Source: Streptococcus equinus (GTDB taxonomy: Bacteria; Bacillota; Bacilli; Lactobacillales; Streptococcaceae). From it: a DNA stretch of 64,000 nt. The notes below the pieces were generated by a model, which did no database searches, had not been told where the DNA came from, and saw only the letters and a list, made by a program, of their open reading frames with translations. This document shows, one piece after another, positions 53,861 to 63,822 of this stretch. A program made the position numbers and the translations under genes. How positions within the stretch are numbered: position 1 is the stretch's first letter; each line of letters begins with the position of its first letter. Location: contig NZ_FNJK01000002.1 in assembly GCF_900104225.1 (NCBI RefSeq), forward strand, positions 310,001-374,000, read 5' to 3'.

Positions 53861-53898
53861 GGCTACTAAGGTTAAAACTTTAGTGGCCTTCTTGGTTT
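53861..53898 (+). terminator. Terminator of pyrF-pyrE
   Basis: GGCTACTAA pairs with TTAGTGGCC (one wobble) and is followed by TTCTTGGTTT. The tail is interrupted by GG, so strength is moderate. Confidence 0.6.
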
Positions 53899-53918
53899 AA
53901 AACTTGAAAGGAGTTATA

Positions 53919-54419
53919 ATGAAACTATCATCAACATTTAAAAATAATGTTTTGCCTGATGCTTATGCTAAAAAAGCTAGTGTTCAGGTTAGGGGAAATG
54001 CAGTTATCTCTTTCCCGTTTACGATTGAGGATGCTCCTGAAGGTACGAAGACATTTGCTTGGACTTTTGTCGATTATGATTCTATCCCAGTTTGTGGTTT
54101 TGCTTATATTCACTGGGTTGTGGCAAATGTTCCAGCTGATGTAAAAGCTATTTCAGAAGATTTTTCTCGTTTAGACACTAAGCATACTCGTGGTAAAAAT
54201 AGCTTAGTTAGTAAGTTTCTAAATGAGGATAACTCAGATATTTATGATGGCTATATGGGGCCATATCCACCGGATAAAGACCATATTTATACCCTAACGG
54301 TCTATGCTTTGGATTGTGAATTGCCATTATCTGATGGTTTTTACATGAATGATTTGCTTCATGCCATGGAAGGGCATGTCTTGGCAAAAGAAAAGCTAGA
54401 TTTAGTAGGAAAATACTAA
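53919..54419 (+). CDS. YbhB/YbcL family (PEBP, Raf-kinase-inhibitor-like) protein
   Basis: This 166-residue bacterial phosphatidylethanolamine-binding-protein homologue has FAWTFVDYDS and the family motif GPYPPDKDHIYTLTVYALD. It has no signal peptide and so is cytoplasmic. Biological role is unknown in streptococci. ATG 53919 follows GAAAGGAG; the upstream TTG lies in the ribosome site. It may be co-transcribed with ung, 18 bases downstream. Confidence 0.85.
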   Translation: MKLSSTFKNNVLPDAYAKKASVQVRGNAVISFPFTIEDAPEGTKTFAWTFVDYDSIPVCGFAYIHWVVANVPADVKAISEDFSRLDTKHTRGKNSLVSKFLNEDNSDIYDGYMGPYPPDKDHIYTLTVYALDCELPLSDGFYMNDLLHAMEGHVLAKEKLDLVGKY

Positions 54420-54437
54420 AGCTACAGAGGAGTGAAC

Positions 54438-55091
54438 ATGCAACATTCAACATGGCATGAGTTAATTAAAAATGAATTACCAGAGCATTACTTTGGTCGC
54501 ATTAATCAATTTATGGATGCTGTTTATCAGCAAGAATTGGTATATCCGCCGCGTGAGAAAGTCTTTAATGCTATTCAAACAACGGCTTTAGAAGACGTCA
54601 AAGTGGTGATTATTGGTCAGGATCCTTATCATGGTCCGAATCAAGCGCAAGGCTTATCATTCTCAGTACCTGAAGACATTCCAGCACCACCATCTCTTCA
54701 AAATATTCTTAAAGAATTGGCTGATGATTTAGGTCAACGCGATCACCACGATTTAACCCCATGGGCACAGCAAGGTGTGCTTTTGCTAAATGCTTGCTTA
54801 ACAGTTCCTGCAGGTCGTGCCAATGGTCATGCTGGACAAATTTGGGAACCATTTACCGATGCGATTATCAAAGTAGTTAATCAAAAAGAGACACCGGTTG
54901 TCTTTATTCTCTGGGGTGGATATGCTCGTAAGAAAAAAGTTTTGATTACGAATCCAATTCATCATGTCATCGAAAGTGCGCATCCAAGTCCACTCTCAGC
55001 TTATCGCGGATTTTTCGGTAGCCATCCCTTCTCACAAGCTAATGCTTATCTAAGTCAGGATGGCCTAGAACCAATTGATTGGTTGAAATGA
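54438..55091 (+). CDS. ung: Uracil-DNA glycosylase (Ung)
   Basis: Ung removes uracil from DNA and starts base-excision repair. The protein (217 residues) has motif [19 protein letters not shown] with the catalytic Asp, and the DNA-intercalation motif [21 protein letters not shown]. It starts at ATG 54438 behind CAGAGGAG. It is the classical family 1 enzyme, beside the diverged UDG-like protein at 7107. pyrC follows after 12 bases. Confidence 0.97.
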   Translation: MQHSTWHELIKNELPEHYFGRINQFMDAVYQQELVYPPREKVFNAIQTTALEDVKVVIIGQDPYHGPNQAQGLSFSVPEDIPAPPSLQNILKELADDLGQRDHHDLTPWAQQGVLLLNACLTVPAGRANGHAGQIWEPFTDAIIKVVNQKETPVVFILWGGYARKKKVLITNPIHHVIESAHPSPLSAYRGFFGSHPFSQANAYLSQDGLEPIDWLK

Positions 55092-55103
55092 TAGGAGTTT
55101 AAC

Positions 55104-56372
55104 ATGTTACTTATTAAAAATGGTCGTGTCGTTGATCCAAAATCTGGTTTTGATCAGGTTGCGGACGTTCTTGTTGATGGAAAAAAAGTTGTTAAAATTG
55201 CTGACTCAATCGAAGAAGCAAATGCAGAGGCCATTGATGCTACTGGTCTTGTTGTAGCTCCCGGTTTGGTTGACATTCACGTGCATTTTCGTGAACCTGG
55301 TCAAACTCACAAAGAAGATATTCATACAGGAGCTCTTGCAGCAGCAGCTGGTGGTTTTACATCAGTTGTTATGATGGCAAATACCAATCCGACTATTTCA
55401 GATGTTAAAACGTTGAAAGAAGTATTAGCGAGCGCTAGCAAAGAAAATATTCACGTTTATACCAACGCTACAGTCACTAAAAACTTTGATGGTCAAAACT
55501 TGACTGATTTTAAAGCACTTCTTGAAAATGGAGCAATCAGTTTTTCAGATGACGGAATTCCGCTTCAAAGCACTAAAGTGTTGAAAGAAGCTTTAGATTT
55601 GGCAAAAGCCAATAATACATTTATCTCTGTTCATGAAGAAGACCCAGAATTAAATGGTATCCTTGGATTTAACGAAGGGATTGCACGTGATAAATTCCAT
55701 TTCTGCGGAGCAACTGGGGTAGCAGAGTATAGTATGATTGCGCGTGATGTCATGATTGCTTATGACCGTGGTGCGCACTTACATATCCAACATTTGTCAA
55801 AAGCAGAATCTGTTAAAGTGGTTGAATTTGCTCAACAATTAGGGGCAAATGTCACCGCAGAAGCAGCACCACAACATTTCTCAAAAACAGAAGACTTGCT
55901 TCTCATCAAAGGCTCTGCAGCTAAGATGAATCCACCTCTTCGTACTGAAAAAGACCGTTTGGCAGTTATTGAAGGTTTGAAATCTGGCGTTATTTCAGTG
56001 ATTGCGACTGACCACGCTCCACACCACGCCGATGAAAAGAATGTCGAAGACATCACAAAAGCCCCATCAGGTATGACAGGACTTGAAACATCATTATCTC
56101 TTGGTTTGACAAACTTGGTTGCTACAGGTGATTTGACCTTGTCAGAGTTGCTTGCTAAGATGACCATTAATCCATCATCAATGTATGATTTTGATGCAGG
56201 GTATTTGGCTGAAAACGGTCCTGCAGACATCGTTATCTTTGCTGACAAAGAAGAACGTGTCGTGTCTGACCACTTTGCTTCTAAAGCCTCAAATTCACCA
56301 TTTATCGGTGAAAAATTACAAGGTGTCGTGAAATACACTATCTGTGATGGAAACATTGTCTACAAAGCTTAA
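55104..56372 (+). CDS. pyrC: Dihydroorotase
   Basis: PyrC cyclises N-carbamoyl-aspartate to dihydroorotate. The 422-residue amidohydrolase has the metal motif [16 protein letters not shown], the later histidines ([18 protein letters not shown]) and [13 protein letters not shown]. It is placed after ung, not in a PyrR-controlled operon, and no attenuator precedes it here. It ends at a strong bidirectional terminator shared with plsY. Confidence 0.96.
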   Translation: MLLIKNGRVVDPKSGFDQVADVLVDGKKVVKIADSIEEANAEAIDATGLVVAPGLVDIHVHFREPGQTHKEDIHTGALAAAAGGFTSVVMMANTNPTISDVKTLKEVLASASKENIHVYTNATVTKNFDGQNLTDFKALLENGAISFSDDGIPLQSTKVLKEALDLAKANNTFISVHEEDPELNGILGFNEGIARDKFHFCGATGVAEYSMIARDVMIAYDRGAHLHIQHLSKAESVKVVEFAQQLGANVTAEAAPQHFSKTEDLLLIKGSAAKMNPPLRTEKDRLAVIEGLKSGVISVIATDHAPHHADEKNVEDITKAPSGMTGLETSLSLGLTNLVATGDLTLSELLAKMTINPSSMYDFDAGYLAENGPADIVIFADKEERVVSDHFASKASNSPFIGEKLQGVVKYTICDGNIVYKA

Positions 56373-56379
56373 GAGTAAT

Positions 56380-56415
56380 AAAAAAAGAATTAGCGTTTTG
56401 CTAATTCTTTTTTTG
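56380..56415. terminator. Bidirectional terminator between pyrC and plsY
   Basis: AAAAAGAATTAGC pairs with GCTAATTCTTTTT, flanked by A and T runs. The stem runs into the plsY stop codon and serves both convergent genes. Confidence 0.85.
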
Positions 56416-57045
56416 TTCTTGATGACTTAAATTCAATCCCCAAGGAACAAGATTTTCCTTGTGTTCTTTAATACGTGTAATGTTATCTTTATGTCTTACA
56501 ATAATAATACCTGCAATTAAAATAATCACTAATGTGAAGAGCAAGTCGTAGTGCGGAAGTAAAAAGCCAAAGGCTGGAAAAATTAGAACACTAACGACAG
56601 CAACGCTAGCGGCAACCACACTTGATAAAGAGATCATACTATAGAGATAAAGGGTAATGACAAAGACAACAAGAAGGAAAAGCAAAAATAGTGGTGCAAA
56701 ACCAAGAAGGACACCAGCGCTTGTTGCGACTGCCTTACCACCTTTAAATTGTGCAAAAAGTGGGAATGTGTGACCGATTATGGCGAAAAGTCCGATAAGA
56801 ATTGGAGAGACGCCAGTAACCCCAAAAATAAGAGGAAGAAGTGCAGCAAGTGTCCCTTTTAGCATATCAATGATAAAAGTAATTGTACCTGCTTTAGCAC
56901 CTAGAACTCGGAAAGTGTTGGTTGTTCCAGTATTTCCGCTACCATGTTCTCTAAGATTTGTGTGGTAGAAGAATTTTCCAATCCAAAGTCCAGTTGGGAT
57001 TGACCCCAACAAGTAAGCAATCAGAATCATAACTAAAATTTTCAT
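56401..57045 (-). CDS. plsY: Acyl-phosphate:glycerol-3-phosphate acyltransferase PlsY
   Basis: PlsY transfers acyl groups from acyl phosphate to glycerol 3-phosphate, the first step of phospholipid synthesis. The 214-residue membrane protein has five hydrophobic helices and the motifs [16 protein letters not shown] and [11 protein letters not shown], followed by a basic C-terminal tail. No Shine-Dalgarno precedes the ATG; instead TATAAT lies 6 bases upstream, so the mRNA may be leaderless. It is divergent from parE, as is common in streptococci. Confidence 0.96.
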   Translation of the reverse strand: MKILVMILIAYLLGSIPTGLWIGKFFYHTNLREHGSGNTGTTNTFRVLGAKAGTITFIIDMLKGTLAALLPLIFGVTGVSPILIGLFAIIGHTFPLFAQFKGGKAVATSAGVLLGFAPLFLLFLLVVFVITLYLYSMISLSSVVAASVAVVSVLIFPAFGFLLPHYDLLFTLVIILIAGIIIVRHKDNITRIKEHKENLVPWGLNLSHQEQKKN

Positions 57046-57051
57046 GTTTTC

Positions 57052-57057
57052 ATTATA
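57052..57057 (-). promoter_or_regulatory. plsY -10 box next to the start codon
   Basis: On the minus strand TATAAT is followed by GAAAAC and then the plsY ATG, so transcription should begin at or within a base or two of the start codon. A -35 was not clear. Confidence 0.5.
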
Positions 57058-57122
57058 ACATAATCGCTTGTTAAGAAAAGGGAAAATTTGAAAAATAAAT
57101 GACTTGAAACTTCAAAGCAAAT

Positions 57123-57151
57123 TTGTGATAACGCTTTAAATTTGATATACT
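57123..57151 (+). promoter_or_regulatory. Promoter of parE
   Basis: TTGTGA and TATACT are 17 bases apart, about 118 bases upstream of parE. The leader downstream holds a GATTTT/AAAATC hairpin near 57171-57188. Confidence 0.6.
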
Positions 57152-57268
57152 ATTTCATGAAAAAAATTGGTGATTTTCCTTGTAAAATCGTCATCGAGTT
57201 TGATTTTTTTTTGCAAAATACTGAAAAAACTTGTAAGATAAAAAAGATGAATTATTTGGAGGTCGCTT

Positions 57269-59218
57269 TTGGCTAAAAAAGAAATTAATGTAAATAATTA
57301 TAATGACGATGCCATTCAAGTATTAGAAGGACTGGACGCTGTCCGCAAACGTCCCGGAATGTACATCGGATCAACAGATGCGACAGGACTACATCATTTA
57401 GTATGGGAAATTGTTGACAATGCCGTCGATGAAGCACTTTCTGGTTTTGGTAATCAGATTGATGTGATTATTAACAAAGACGGTAGTGTTACGGTAAAAG
57501 ACCAAGGTCGTGGAATGCCGACTGGTAAGCATGCCATGGGGATTCCGACAGTAGAGGTTATTTTCACGGTTCTCCACGCTGGTGGTAAATTTGGACAAGG
57601 TGGTTATAAAACCTCTGGTGGTCTTCACGGGGTAGGCTCTTCAGTTGTTAATGCCCTTTCTAGCTGGCTAGAAGTTGAGATCACTCGTGATGGCGCTGTT
57701 TACAAACAACGTTTTGAAAAAGGTGGTAAACCTGTTACAACTCTTAAAAAGATTGGAACAGCACCAAAATCTAAATCAGGTACTATGGTCACTTTCATGC
57801 CTGATGACACGATCTTTTCAACGGTTGATTTTAAATTTAACACGATTGCTGAACGTTTGAAAGAATCAGCTTTCTTGCTTAAAAATGTTACCTTGACATT
57901 AACTGATAATCGTCCAGAAGAAGCAGAACACCTAGAATTCCATTATGAAAATGGGGTGCAAGACTTTGTTGAGTACCTTAATGAAGATAAGGAAACATTG
58001 ACACCGGTCATTTGGGTAACTGGTGAAGATCAAGGCTTCCAAGTTGAAGTAGCACTTCAATACAATGATGGCTTTTCTGATAACATTCTTTCTTTTGTTA
58101 ACAATGTTCGCACAAAAGATGGTGGAACTCATGAGACTGGTTTGAAATCAGCTATTACCAAAGCTATGAATGACTACGCTCGTAAGTCTGGTTTATTAAA
58201 AGAAAAGGATAAGAACCTAGAAGGTTCTGATTACCGTGAAGGGTTATCTGCAGTGCTTTCAATCTTGGTTCCAGAAGAACACTTGCAATTTGAAGGGCAA
58301 ACCAAAGATAAATTGGGAAGTCCTCTAGCACGTCCAATTGTTGATAGTATTGTATCTGAAAAATTGACTTTCTTCCTTTTGGAAAATGGTGAAGTGGCTT
58401 CAAATCTTGTTCGTAAGGCAATTAAAGCGCGTGATGCCAGAGAAGCTGCTCGTAAGGCGCGTGATGAATCTCGTAATGGTAAGAAGAACAAGAAAGATAA
58501 AGGGCTTCTTTCTGGTAAATTGACTCCAGCGCAATCTAAGAACCCTAAGAAAAATGAACTTTATCTTGTCGAAGGGGATTCTGCCGGCGGTTCAGCTAAG
58601 CAAGGTCGTGACCGTAAATTCCAAGCTATTTTGCCATTGCGTGGTAAAGTGCTTAATACGGCAAAAGCAAAAATGTCTGATATCGTGAAAAACGAAGAAA
58701 TCAATACCATGATTTATACCATTGGTGCAGGTGTAGGTGCAGAATTTAACGTTGAAAATTCTAACTACGATAAGATTATTATCATGACCGATGCCGATAC
58801 CGATGGTGCCCACATTCAGACACTTCTGTTGACTTTCTTTTATCGTTACATGCGTCCGCTTGTTGAGACTGGACATGTTTATATTGCCCTTCCTCCTTTG
58901 TACAAAATGTCAAAAGGAAAAGGCAAAAAAGAGCAAGTTGAGTACGCTTGGACAGATGGTGAGTTAGAAGAACTTCGTCAAAAATTTGGTAAAGGAGCTC
59001 AACTCCAACGTTACAAAGGGTTGGGTGAAATGAATGCTGACCAACTTTGGGAAACAACTATGAACCCAGAGACACGTACACTTATTCGTGTGACAATTGA
59101 AGATTTGGCGCGTGCTGAACGACGTGTCAACGTCCTCATGGGCGACAAAGTTGAACCACGCCGTAAATGGATCGAAGACAACGTTAAATTCACCTTGGAA
59201 GAAAATACAGTGTTTTAA
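57269..59218 (+). CDS. parE: DNA topoisomerase IV subunit B
   Basis: ParE is the ATPase subunit of topoisomerase IV, which unlinks daughter chromosomes. The 649-residue protein has GHKL ATPase motifs (EIVDNAVDEALSGF, DQGRGMPTGKH, GLHGVGSSVVNALS), the Toprim site (LVEGDSAGGSAKQGRDR, DADTDGAHIQTLLLTFF) and a C-terminal KGLGEMNADQLWETTM. It starts with TTG 57269 after TTGGAGG. The LPLRGKVLNTAKAKMSDI stretch (quinolone region) is of wild-type form. Confidence 0.97.
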   Translation: MAKKEINVNNYNDDAIQVLEGLDAVRKRPGMYIGSTDATGLHHLVWEIVDNAVDEALSGFGNQIDVIINKDGSVTVKDQGRGMPTGKHAMGIPTVEVIFTVLHAGGKFGQGGYKTSGGLHGVGSSVVNALSSWLEVEITRDGAVYKQRFEKGGKPVTTLKKIGTAPKSKSGTMVTFMPDDTIFSTVDFKFNTIAERLKESAFLLKNVTLTLTDNRPEEAEHLEFHYENGVQDFVEYLNEDKETLTPVIWVTGEDQGFQVEVALQYNDGFSDNILSFVNNVRTKDGGTHETGLKSAITKAMNDYARKSGLLKEKDKNLEGSDYREGLSAVLSILVPEEHLQFEGQTKDKLGSPLARPIVDSIVSEKLTFFLLENGEVASNLVRKAIKARDAREAARKARDESRNGKKNKKDKGLLSGKLTPAQSKNPKKNELYLVEGDSAGGSAKQGRDRKFQAILPLRGKVLNTAKAKMSDIVKNEEINTMIYTIGAGVGAEFNVENSNYDKIIIMTDADTDGAHIQTLLLTFFYRYMRPLVETGHVYIALPPLYKMSKGKGKKEQVEYAWTDGELEELRQKFGKGAQLQRYKGLGEMNADQLWETTMNPETRTLIRVTIEDLARAERRVNVLMGDKVEPRRKWIEDNVKFTLEENTVF

Positions 59219-59287
59219 TCGCTATTTACAAAGTTGATTTTTAATGAGTGATATTATAGTCAATTAATATCTTTAGAGGACAAGCTA

Positions 59288-60100
59288 ATGCTTTTAGATA
59301 TCTGGACTGAAAAATATAGTATTCAATGGGCTGGAGTTTATCATTTGGTTTTATCAGAGTATCCTTTGATAAAAGATTGGGAATTGGAAAAAATTTCTGC
59401 TTTTATAGCATACGAGAAATTAAATGCTCGAACTACCCAAATTGTCTGCGAGAATAAAGTACTTCGTGACAAGATAAAAGATATTGAGAGAAGGCCGTGT
59501 AAGGAATTTCCATATACTCCAAGTTCTAAAATAGTTGCTTCAACTTATGACGAAAAAGGTAAATATGTATATTCAGATTTTTTAAGCCATACCTGTACCG
59601 TTCAAGTAGCGAAAGAAATATTTAGAGAAAACAAGATTCTATCAGCGGTTAAGGCATTTAGATTGTCACCTGAGAAATTAGTTCAGAGTTCTCGTAATGC
59701 TGCGGGAGATCCAGCTGACTATTTTCAATATGTGATGCTTGGCTGGTCAAATACAACGTCTGGTTATCGTCTTGCTATGGAAAGGCTTTTGGAACGAGAA
59801 CCTACAAAAGATGAATTAGGTCCGCTTTTTGTTCCGGGGGTAAGTTTCCATTTCAAATATGATGATATTATTGAAAGTGATGGTTATGTATTTGATGGCT
59901 ATCACGCTGCGAAGGTTAAAGATGAAATTTCTTTGAACAAGCTTTATCTTTGCATTATTCCTGAGGATAAACGAGAGGTTATTGAGCCTTTGGTTCCAAG
60001 TTGTTTAGTCCCTAAAGTATTTTATTTGAAGTACGATGGTGATGGTCTTTCTGCCTGGTCAGAAAAAGTTTTTAATGTTGTAAAAAACTTTGTTAGTTAG
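59288..60100 (+). CDS. Uncharacterised protein inserted between parE and parC
   Basis: This 270-residue soluble protein is not recognised. Residues 94-122 (YVYSDFLSHTCTVQVAKEIFRENKILSA) have the pattern H-T-x5-A-x2-I-x3-x-I-x-S seen at the start of ADP-ribosyltransferase-like folds, and GVSFHFKYDDII at about 184-195 could be the next conserved strand; this is weak pattern evidence only. Codon use is more AT-rich and less biased than in parE or parC. The two topoisomerase subunit genes are usually close neighbours, so an insertion, perhaps a defence or toxin-like gene, is a possibility. AGAGGA is the ribosome site. Confidence 0.5.
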   Translation: MLLDIWTEKYSIQWAGVYHLVLSEYPLIKDWELEKISAFIAYEKLNARTTQIVCENKVLRDKIKDIERRPCKEFPYTPSSKIVASTYDEKGKYVYSDFLSHTCTVQVAKEIFRENKILSAVKAFRLSPEKLVQSSRNAAGDPADYFQYVMLGWSNTTSGYRLAMERLLEREPTKDELGPLFVPGVSFHFKYDDIIESDGYVFDGYHAAKVKDEISLNKLYLCIIPEDKREVIEPLVPSCLVPKVFYLKYDGDGLSAWSEKVFNVVKNFVS

Positions 60101-60147
60101 TATAGAAAAAGTTAATTTTTTGACGTGAAAAGTAAAGGATAATAATT

Positions 60148-62607
60148 ATGTCAAATGTACAAAATATGTCTCTTGAAGACATTATGGGGGATCGTTTTGG
60201 GCGATACTCCAAATATATTATTCAAGAGCGGGCTTTGCCAGATATTCGTGATGGTTTGAAGCCTGTTCAACGTCGTATCCTTTATTCAATGAATAAGGAC
60301 GGCAATACTTTTGATAAAGGTTTCCGTAAATCGGCTAAATCAGTCGGTAACGTCATGGGTAATTTTCACCCACACGGTGACTCATCTATTTACGATGCCA
60401 TGGTACGTATGAGTCAAGACTGGAAAAATCGTGAGACCTTGATTGAAATGCATGGTAACAACGGTTCTATGGACGGTGATCCACCGGCAGCCATGCGTTA
60501 TACCGAAGCACGTTTGTCAGAGATTGCTGGCTATTTGCTTCATGATATTGAGAAAAATACTGTTCCATTTGCTTGGAACTTTGATGATACTGAAAAAGAA
60601 CCAACGGTTTTACCGGCAGCCTTTCCAAATCTTTTGGTTAATGGTGCAACAGGTATCTCAGCTGGTTACGCAACAGATATTCCACCACACAACTTGGCTG
60701 AAGTGATTGATGCGGTTGTTTACCTCATTGATCACCCGAATGCTAAGTTGGACAAATTAATGGAATTCTTGCCTGGGCCAGACTTCCCAACAGGGGCAAT
60801 TATCCAGGGTAAAGACGGTATTCGTAAAGCTTACGAGACTGGTAAAGGTCGTGTCGTGGTTCGTTCACGTACTGATATTGAAAGTCTTCGAGGCGGTAAA
60901 AAACAAATCGTTGTTACTGAGATTCCTTATGAAGTCAATAAAGCGGTGCTTGTTAAGAAAATTGATGACGTTCGTGTCAATAACAAAGTACCCGGCATTG
61001 CAGAAGTTCGTGACGAATCTGACCGTGATGGTCTTCGTATTGCTATCGAACTTAAAAAAGATGCTGATGAACAAACCATTCTCAACTATCTTTTGAAATA
61101 TACAGATTTGCAAGTCAACTATAACTTCAATATGGTTGCCATTGATAACTACACACCACGTCAAGTTGGTATTATTCCAATGTTGACAAGTTATGTTGCA
61201 CACCGTAAAGAAATTATTGTTGCCCGTTCACAATTTGATAAAGAAAAAGCTGAAAAACGTCTTCACATTGTTGAAGGTTTGATTCGTGTCATTTCAATTC
61301 TTGATGATGTTATTGCCCTTATCCGCGCCTCTGAAAATAAAGCTGACGCCAAAGAAAACTTAAAAGTCAGCTATGATTTTTCTGAAGAACAAGCAGAAGC
61401 TATTGTAACTTTGCAATTGTATCGTTTGTCAAATACCGACATTGTTGCACTTGAAAACGAAGAAGCAGAGCTTCGTGAACGCATTACAATGCTTAAAGCC
61501 ATTATCGGTGATGAACGTACCATGTACAATGTCATGAAACGTGAATTACGTGAGGTTAAGAAGAAATTTGCTAATCCACGTTTGACAGAATTGCAAGATG
61601 AAGCTGAAACCATCGAAATCGATGTGGCAAGCTTGATTGTCGAAGAAGATACCTTTGTCAGCGTAACAAAAGGTGGTTATATCAAACGTACAAGTCCTCG
61701 TTCTTATAACGCTTCAACGGTTGAAGAAATTGGTAAACGTGATGATGATGAATTAATCTTCGTTTCTCAAGCTAAGACCACACAACATTTGCTCATTTTT
61801 ACAAATCTTGGCAATGTTATCTATCGTCCAGTTCATGAGTTGACAGATATTCGTTGGAAAGATATTGGTGAACATTTGTCACAAACTATTACTAACTTTG
61901 CGACAGACGAATACGTTCTTTATGCTGAAATTGTCGATGAATTTGGACCGCAAACTTATTTTGCAGCTACAAAACTTGGACAAATGAAACGCTTCGAACG
62001 TAAAGAGTTCACCCCATGGCGTACCTACAAGTCAAAATCTGTTAAATATGCTAAATTGAAAAATGATGATGACATGATTGTAACCATTGCACCAATTGCT
62101 TTGGATGATGTCATGGTTATTACACACAACGGTTACGCACTTCACTTCAATATCGATGAAGTGCCAGTAGTTGGTGCCAAAGCAGCAGGGGTTAAATCAA
62201 TTAATCTTAAAGATGATGATTTTGTAGCAGCAGTCTTTATTGCTAATACTGAAAGCTTCTTTATCTTGACTCAACGCGGTAGCTTGAAACGTATGGCGAC
62301 TGAACTGATTCCAGTAACAAGTCGTGCTAATCGCGGTTTGCAAGTCCTTCGTGAGCTTAAGTCAAAACCACATCGCGTCTTTATGGCAGGACCAGTACAC
62401 GCTTCAAATGATGTGCAAAATATTGATTTGTTCACCATTGAGCCACTTGATTCTGATAAGATTGAAACCTTGGAAGTTTACTCAAATAAGGGCAATCACT
62501 ATCAAGCCATTTTGGAAGATTTGACACTCTCAGAGCGCACAAGTAATGGTTCCTTTATCTCAGATAAAATTTCTGATGAAGGTGTCTTTAGCGCAAGAAT
62601 TAAATAG
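60148..62607 (+). CDS. parC: DNA topoisomerase IV subunit A
   Basis: ParC carries the DNA breakage-reunion activity of topoisomerase IV. The 819-residue protein has the N-terminal winged-helix/tower region, the catalytic tyrosine in AAMRYTEARLSEIAG, and a C-terminal beta-pinwheel with blades such as FVSVTKGGYIKRTSP and FILTQRGSLKRMATELIPV. The quinolone-region sequence HPHGDSSIYDAMVRMSQDW keeps the wild-type serine and aspartate. The ribosome site is AAAGGAT. A terminator follows. Confidence 0.97.
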   Translation: MSNVQNMSLEDIMGDRFGRYSKYIIQERALPDIRDGLKPVQRRILYSMNKDGNTFDKGFRKSAKSVGNVMGNFHPHGDSSIYDAMVRMSQDWKNRETLIEMHGNNGSMDGDPPAAMRYTEARLSEIAGYLLHDIEKNTVPFAWNFDDTEKEPTVLPAAFPNLLVNGATGISAGYATDIPPHNLAEVIDAVVYLIDHPNAKLDKLMEFLPGPDFPTGAIIQGKDGIRKAYETGKGRVVVRSRTDIESLRGGKKQIVVTEIPYEVNKAVLVKKIDDVRVNNKVPGIAEVRDESDRDGLRIAIELKKDADEQTILNYLLKYTDLQVNYNFNMVAIDNYTPRQVGIIPMLTSYVAHRKEIIVARSQFDKEKAEKRLHIVEGLIRVISILDDVIALIRASENKADAKENLKVSYDFSEEQAEAIVTLQLYRLSNTDIVALENEEAELRERITMLKAIIGDERTMYNVMKRELREVKKKFANPRLTELQDEAETIEIDVASLIVEEDTFVSVTKGGYIKRTSPRSYNASTVEEIGKRDDDELIFVSQAKTTQHLLIFTNLGNVIYRPVHELTDIRWKDIGEHLSQTITNFATDEYVLYAEIVDEFGPQTYFAATKLGQMKRFERKEFTPWRTYKSKSVKYAKLKNDDDMIVTIAPIALDDVMVITHNGYALHFNIDEVPVVGAKAAGVKSINLKDDDFVAAVFIANTESFFILTQRGSLKRMATELIPVTSRANRGLQVLRELKSKPHRVFMAGPVHASNDVQNIDLFTIEPLDSDKIETLEVYSNKGNHYQAILEDLTLSERTSNGSFISDKISDEGVFSARIK

Positions 62608-62611
62608 CGAT

Positions 62612-62646
62612 AATAAGTCGGAGATTTTCTCCGATTTATTTTTTGA
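62612..62646 (+). terminator. Terminator of parC
   Basis: The stem AATAAGTCGGAGA pairs with TCTCCGATTTATT (one wobble) around a TTT loop and is followed by T residues. Confidence 0.8.
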
Positions 62647-62676
62647 ACAAATTTTCAGAATTTTATGAAAAAGTAC

Positions 62677-62704
62677 TTGAAAAAAGATTTAAAAAGCGTA
62701 CAAT
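62677..62704 (+). promoter_or_regulatory. Promoter of ilvE
   Basis: TTGAAA, 16 bases, TACAAT, with the start codon about 30 bases downstream after AAAGAGGA. Confidence 0.65.
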
Positions 62705-62733
62705 AGGATAAAAACAAAGAAAGAGGAATAGTT

Positions 62734-63756
62734 ATGACAGTAGATTTAGACTGGGAAAATCTAGGCTTTGCCTATCGTAAATTACCATTTCGTTACATCT
62801 CTTACTACAAAGATGGTAAATGGGATGAAGGAAAATTAACAGAAGATTCAATGCTTCACATTTCTGAAGCATCACCAGCTTTGCACTATGGCCAACAAGC
62901 CTTTGAAGGATTGAAAGCCTATCGTACAAAAGATGGTTCAGTACAATTGTTCCGCCCAAATATGAACGCTGAACGTTTGCAACGCACTGCAGATCGTCTT
63001 CTTATGCCACAAGTGCCTACAGAAAAATTTATTGATGCTGCAAAACAAGTCGTTCGTGCTAACGAAGAATTTGTACCACCATACGGCACTGGTGCAACGC
63101 TTTATCTACGTCCTCTTTTAATTGGTGTCGGTGACATTATTGGTGTTCACCCTGCAGATGAATACATTTTCACTATTTTCGCAATGCCTGTTGGAAATTA
63201 CTTCAAAGGTGGTTTGGTACCAACAAACTTCTTGATTCAAGACGAATATGACCGTGCTGCTCCACATGGTACAGGAGCTGCAAAAGTTGGTGGTAACTAT
63301 GCTTCAAGTCTCCTTCCAGGTAAAATGGCGCATGACCGCAAATTCTCAGACGTTATTTATCTTGATCCAGCTACTCACACTAAAATCGAAGAAGTCGGTT
63401 CTGCAAACTTCTTTGGTATTACAGCGGATAACGAATTTATCACACCTCTTAGCCCATCTATCTTGCCATCTATCACAAAATACTCACTTCTTTACTTGGC
63501 AGAACACCGTTTTGGCATGAAAGCTATCCAAGGAGATGTTAAACTTGATGAATTGGATAAATTTGTTGAAGCAGGTGCCTGTGGTACAGCAGCCGTCATT
63601 TCACCAATTGGTGGTGTTCAACACGGTGATGACTTCCATGTCTTCTACAGTGAAACAGAAGTAGGACCTGTTACTCGTAAATTGTACGACGAACTTGTCG
63701 GCATCCAATTCGGTGACATTGAAGCTCCAGAAGGCTGGATTTACAAAGTTGACTAA
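62734..63756 (+). CDS. ilvE: Branched-chain amino-acid aminotransferase
   Basis: IlvE transfers amino groups between glutamate and the 2-oxo acids of Leu, Ile and Val using PLP. The 340-residue fold-type IV enzyme has ALHYGQQAFEGLKAYR, the segment with the PLP-binding lysine (GTGAAKVGGNYASSL), EEVGSANFFGI and the C-terminal AGACGTAAVISPIGGV. Position directly after parC and before a DUF2969 gene is the usual streptococcal order. Confidence 0.96.
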   Translation: MTVDLDWENLGFAYRKLPFRYISYYKDGKWDEGKLTEDSMLHISEASPALHYGQQAFEGLKAYRTKDGSVQLFRPNMNAERLQRTADRLLMPQVPTEKFIDAAKQVVRANEEFVPPYGTGATLYLRPLLIGVGDIIGVHPADEYIFTIFAMPVGNYFKGGLVPTNFLIQDEYDRAAPHGTGAAKVGGNYASSLLPGKMAHDRKFSDVIYLDPATHTKIEEVGSANFFGITADNEFITPLSPSILPSITKYSLLYLAEHRFGMKAIQGDVKLDELDKFVEAGACGTAAVISPIGGVQHGDDFHVFYSETEVGPVTRKLYDELVGIQFGDIEAPEGWIYKVD

Positions 63757-63762
63757 TAAATT

Positions 63763-63790
63763 AAAGCTTGCTCTTGCAAGCTTTTTTGTT
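63763..63790 (+). terminator. Terminator of ilvE
   Basis: AAAGCTTGC pairs with GCAAGCTTT around loop TCTT, followed by TTTTGTTTTT. Confidence 0.85.
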
Positions 63791-63822
63791 TTTCGGTAAA
63801 ATGAATAGCGTGAGGTGGAAAA

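Noticed and set aside
55832-56356. 174-residue minus-strand ORF inside pyrC
   Set aside because: Antisense shadow of the conserved dihydroorotase frame; Ser-rich composition typical of reverse-frame reading.
60148-62607. Possible quinolone-region substitutions in ParC or ParE
   Set aside because: The serine and aspartate positions in HPHGDSSIYDAM, and the ParE region, read as wild type.
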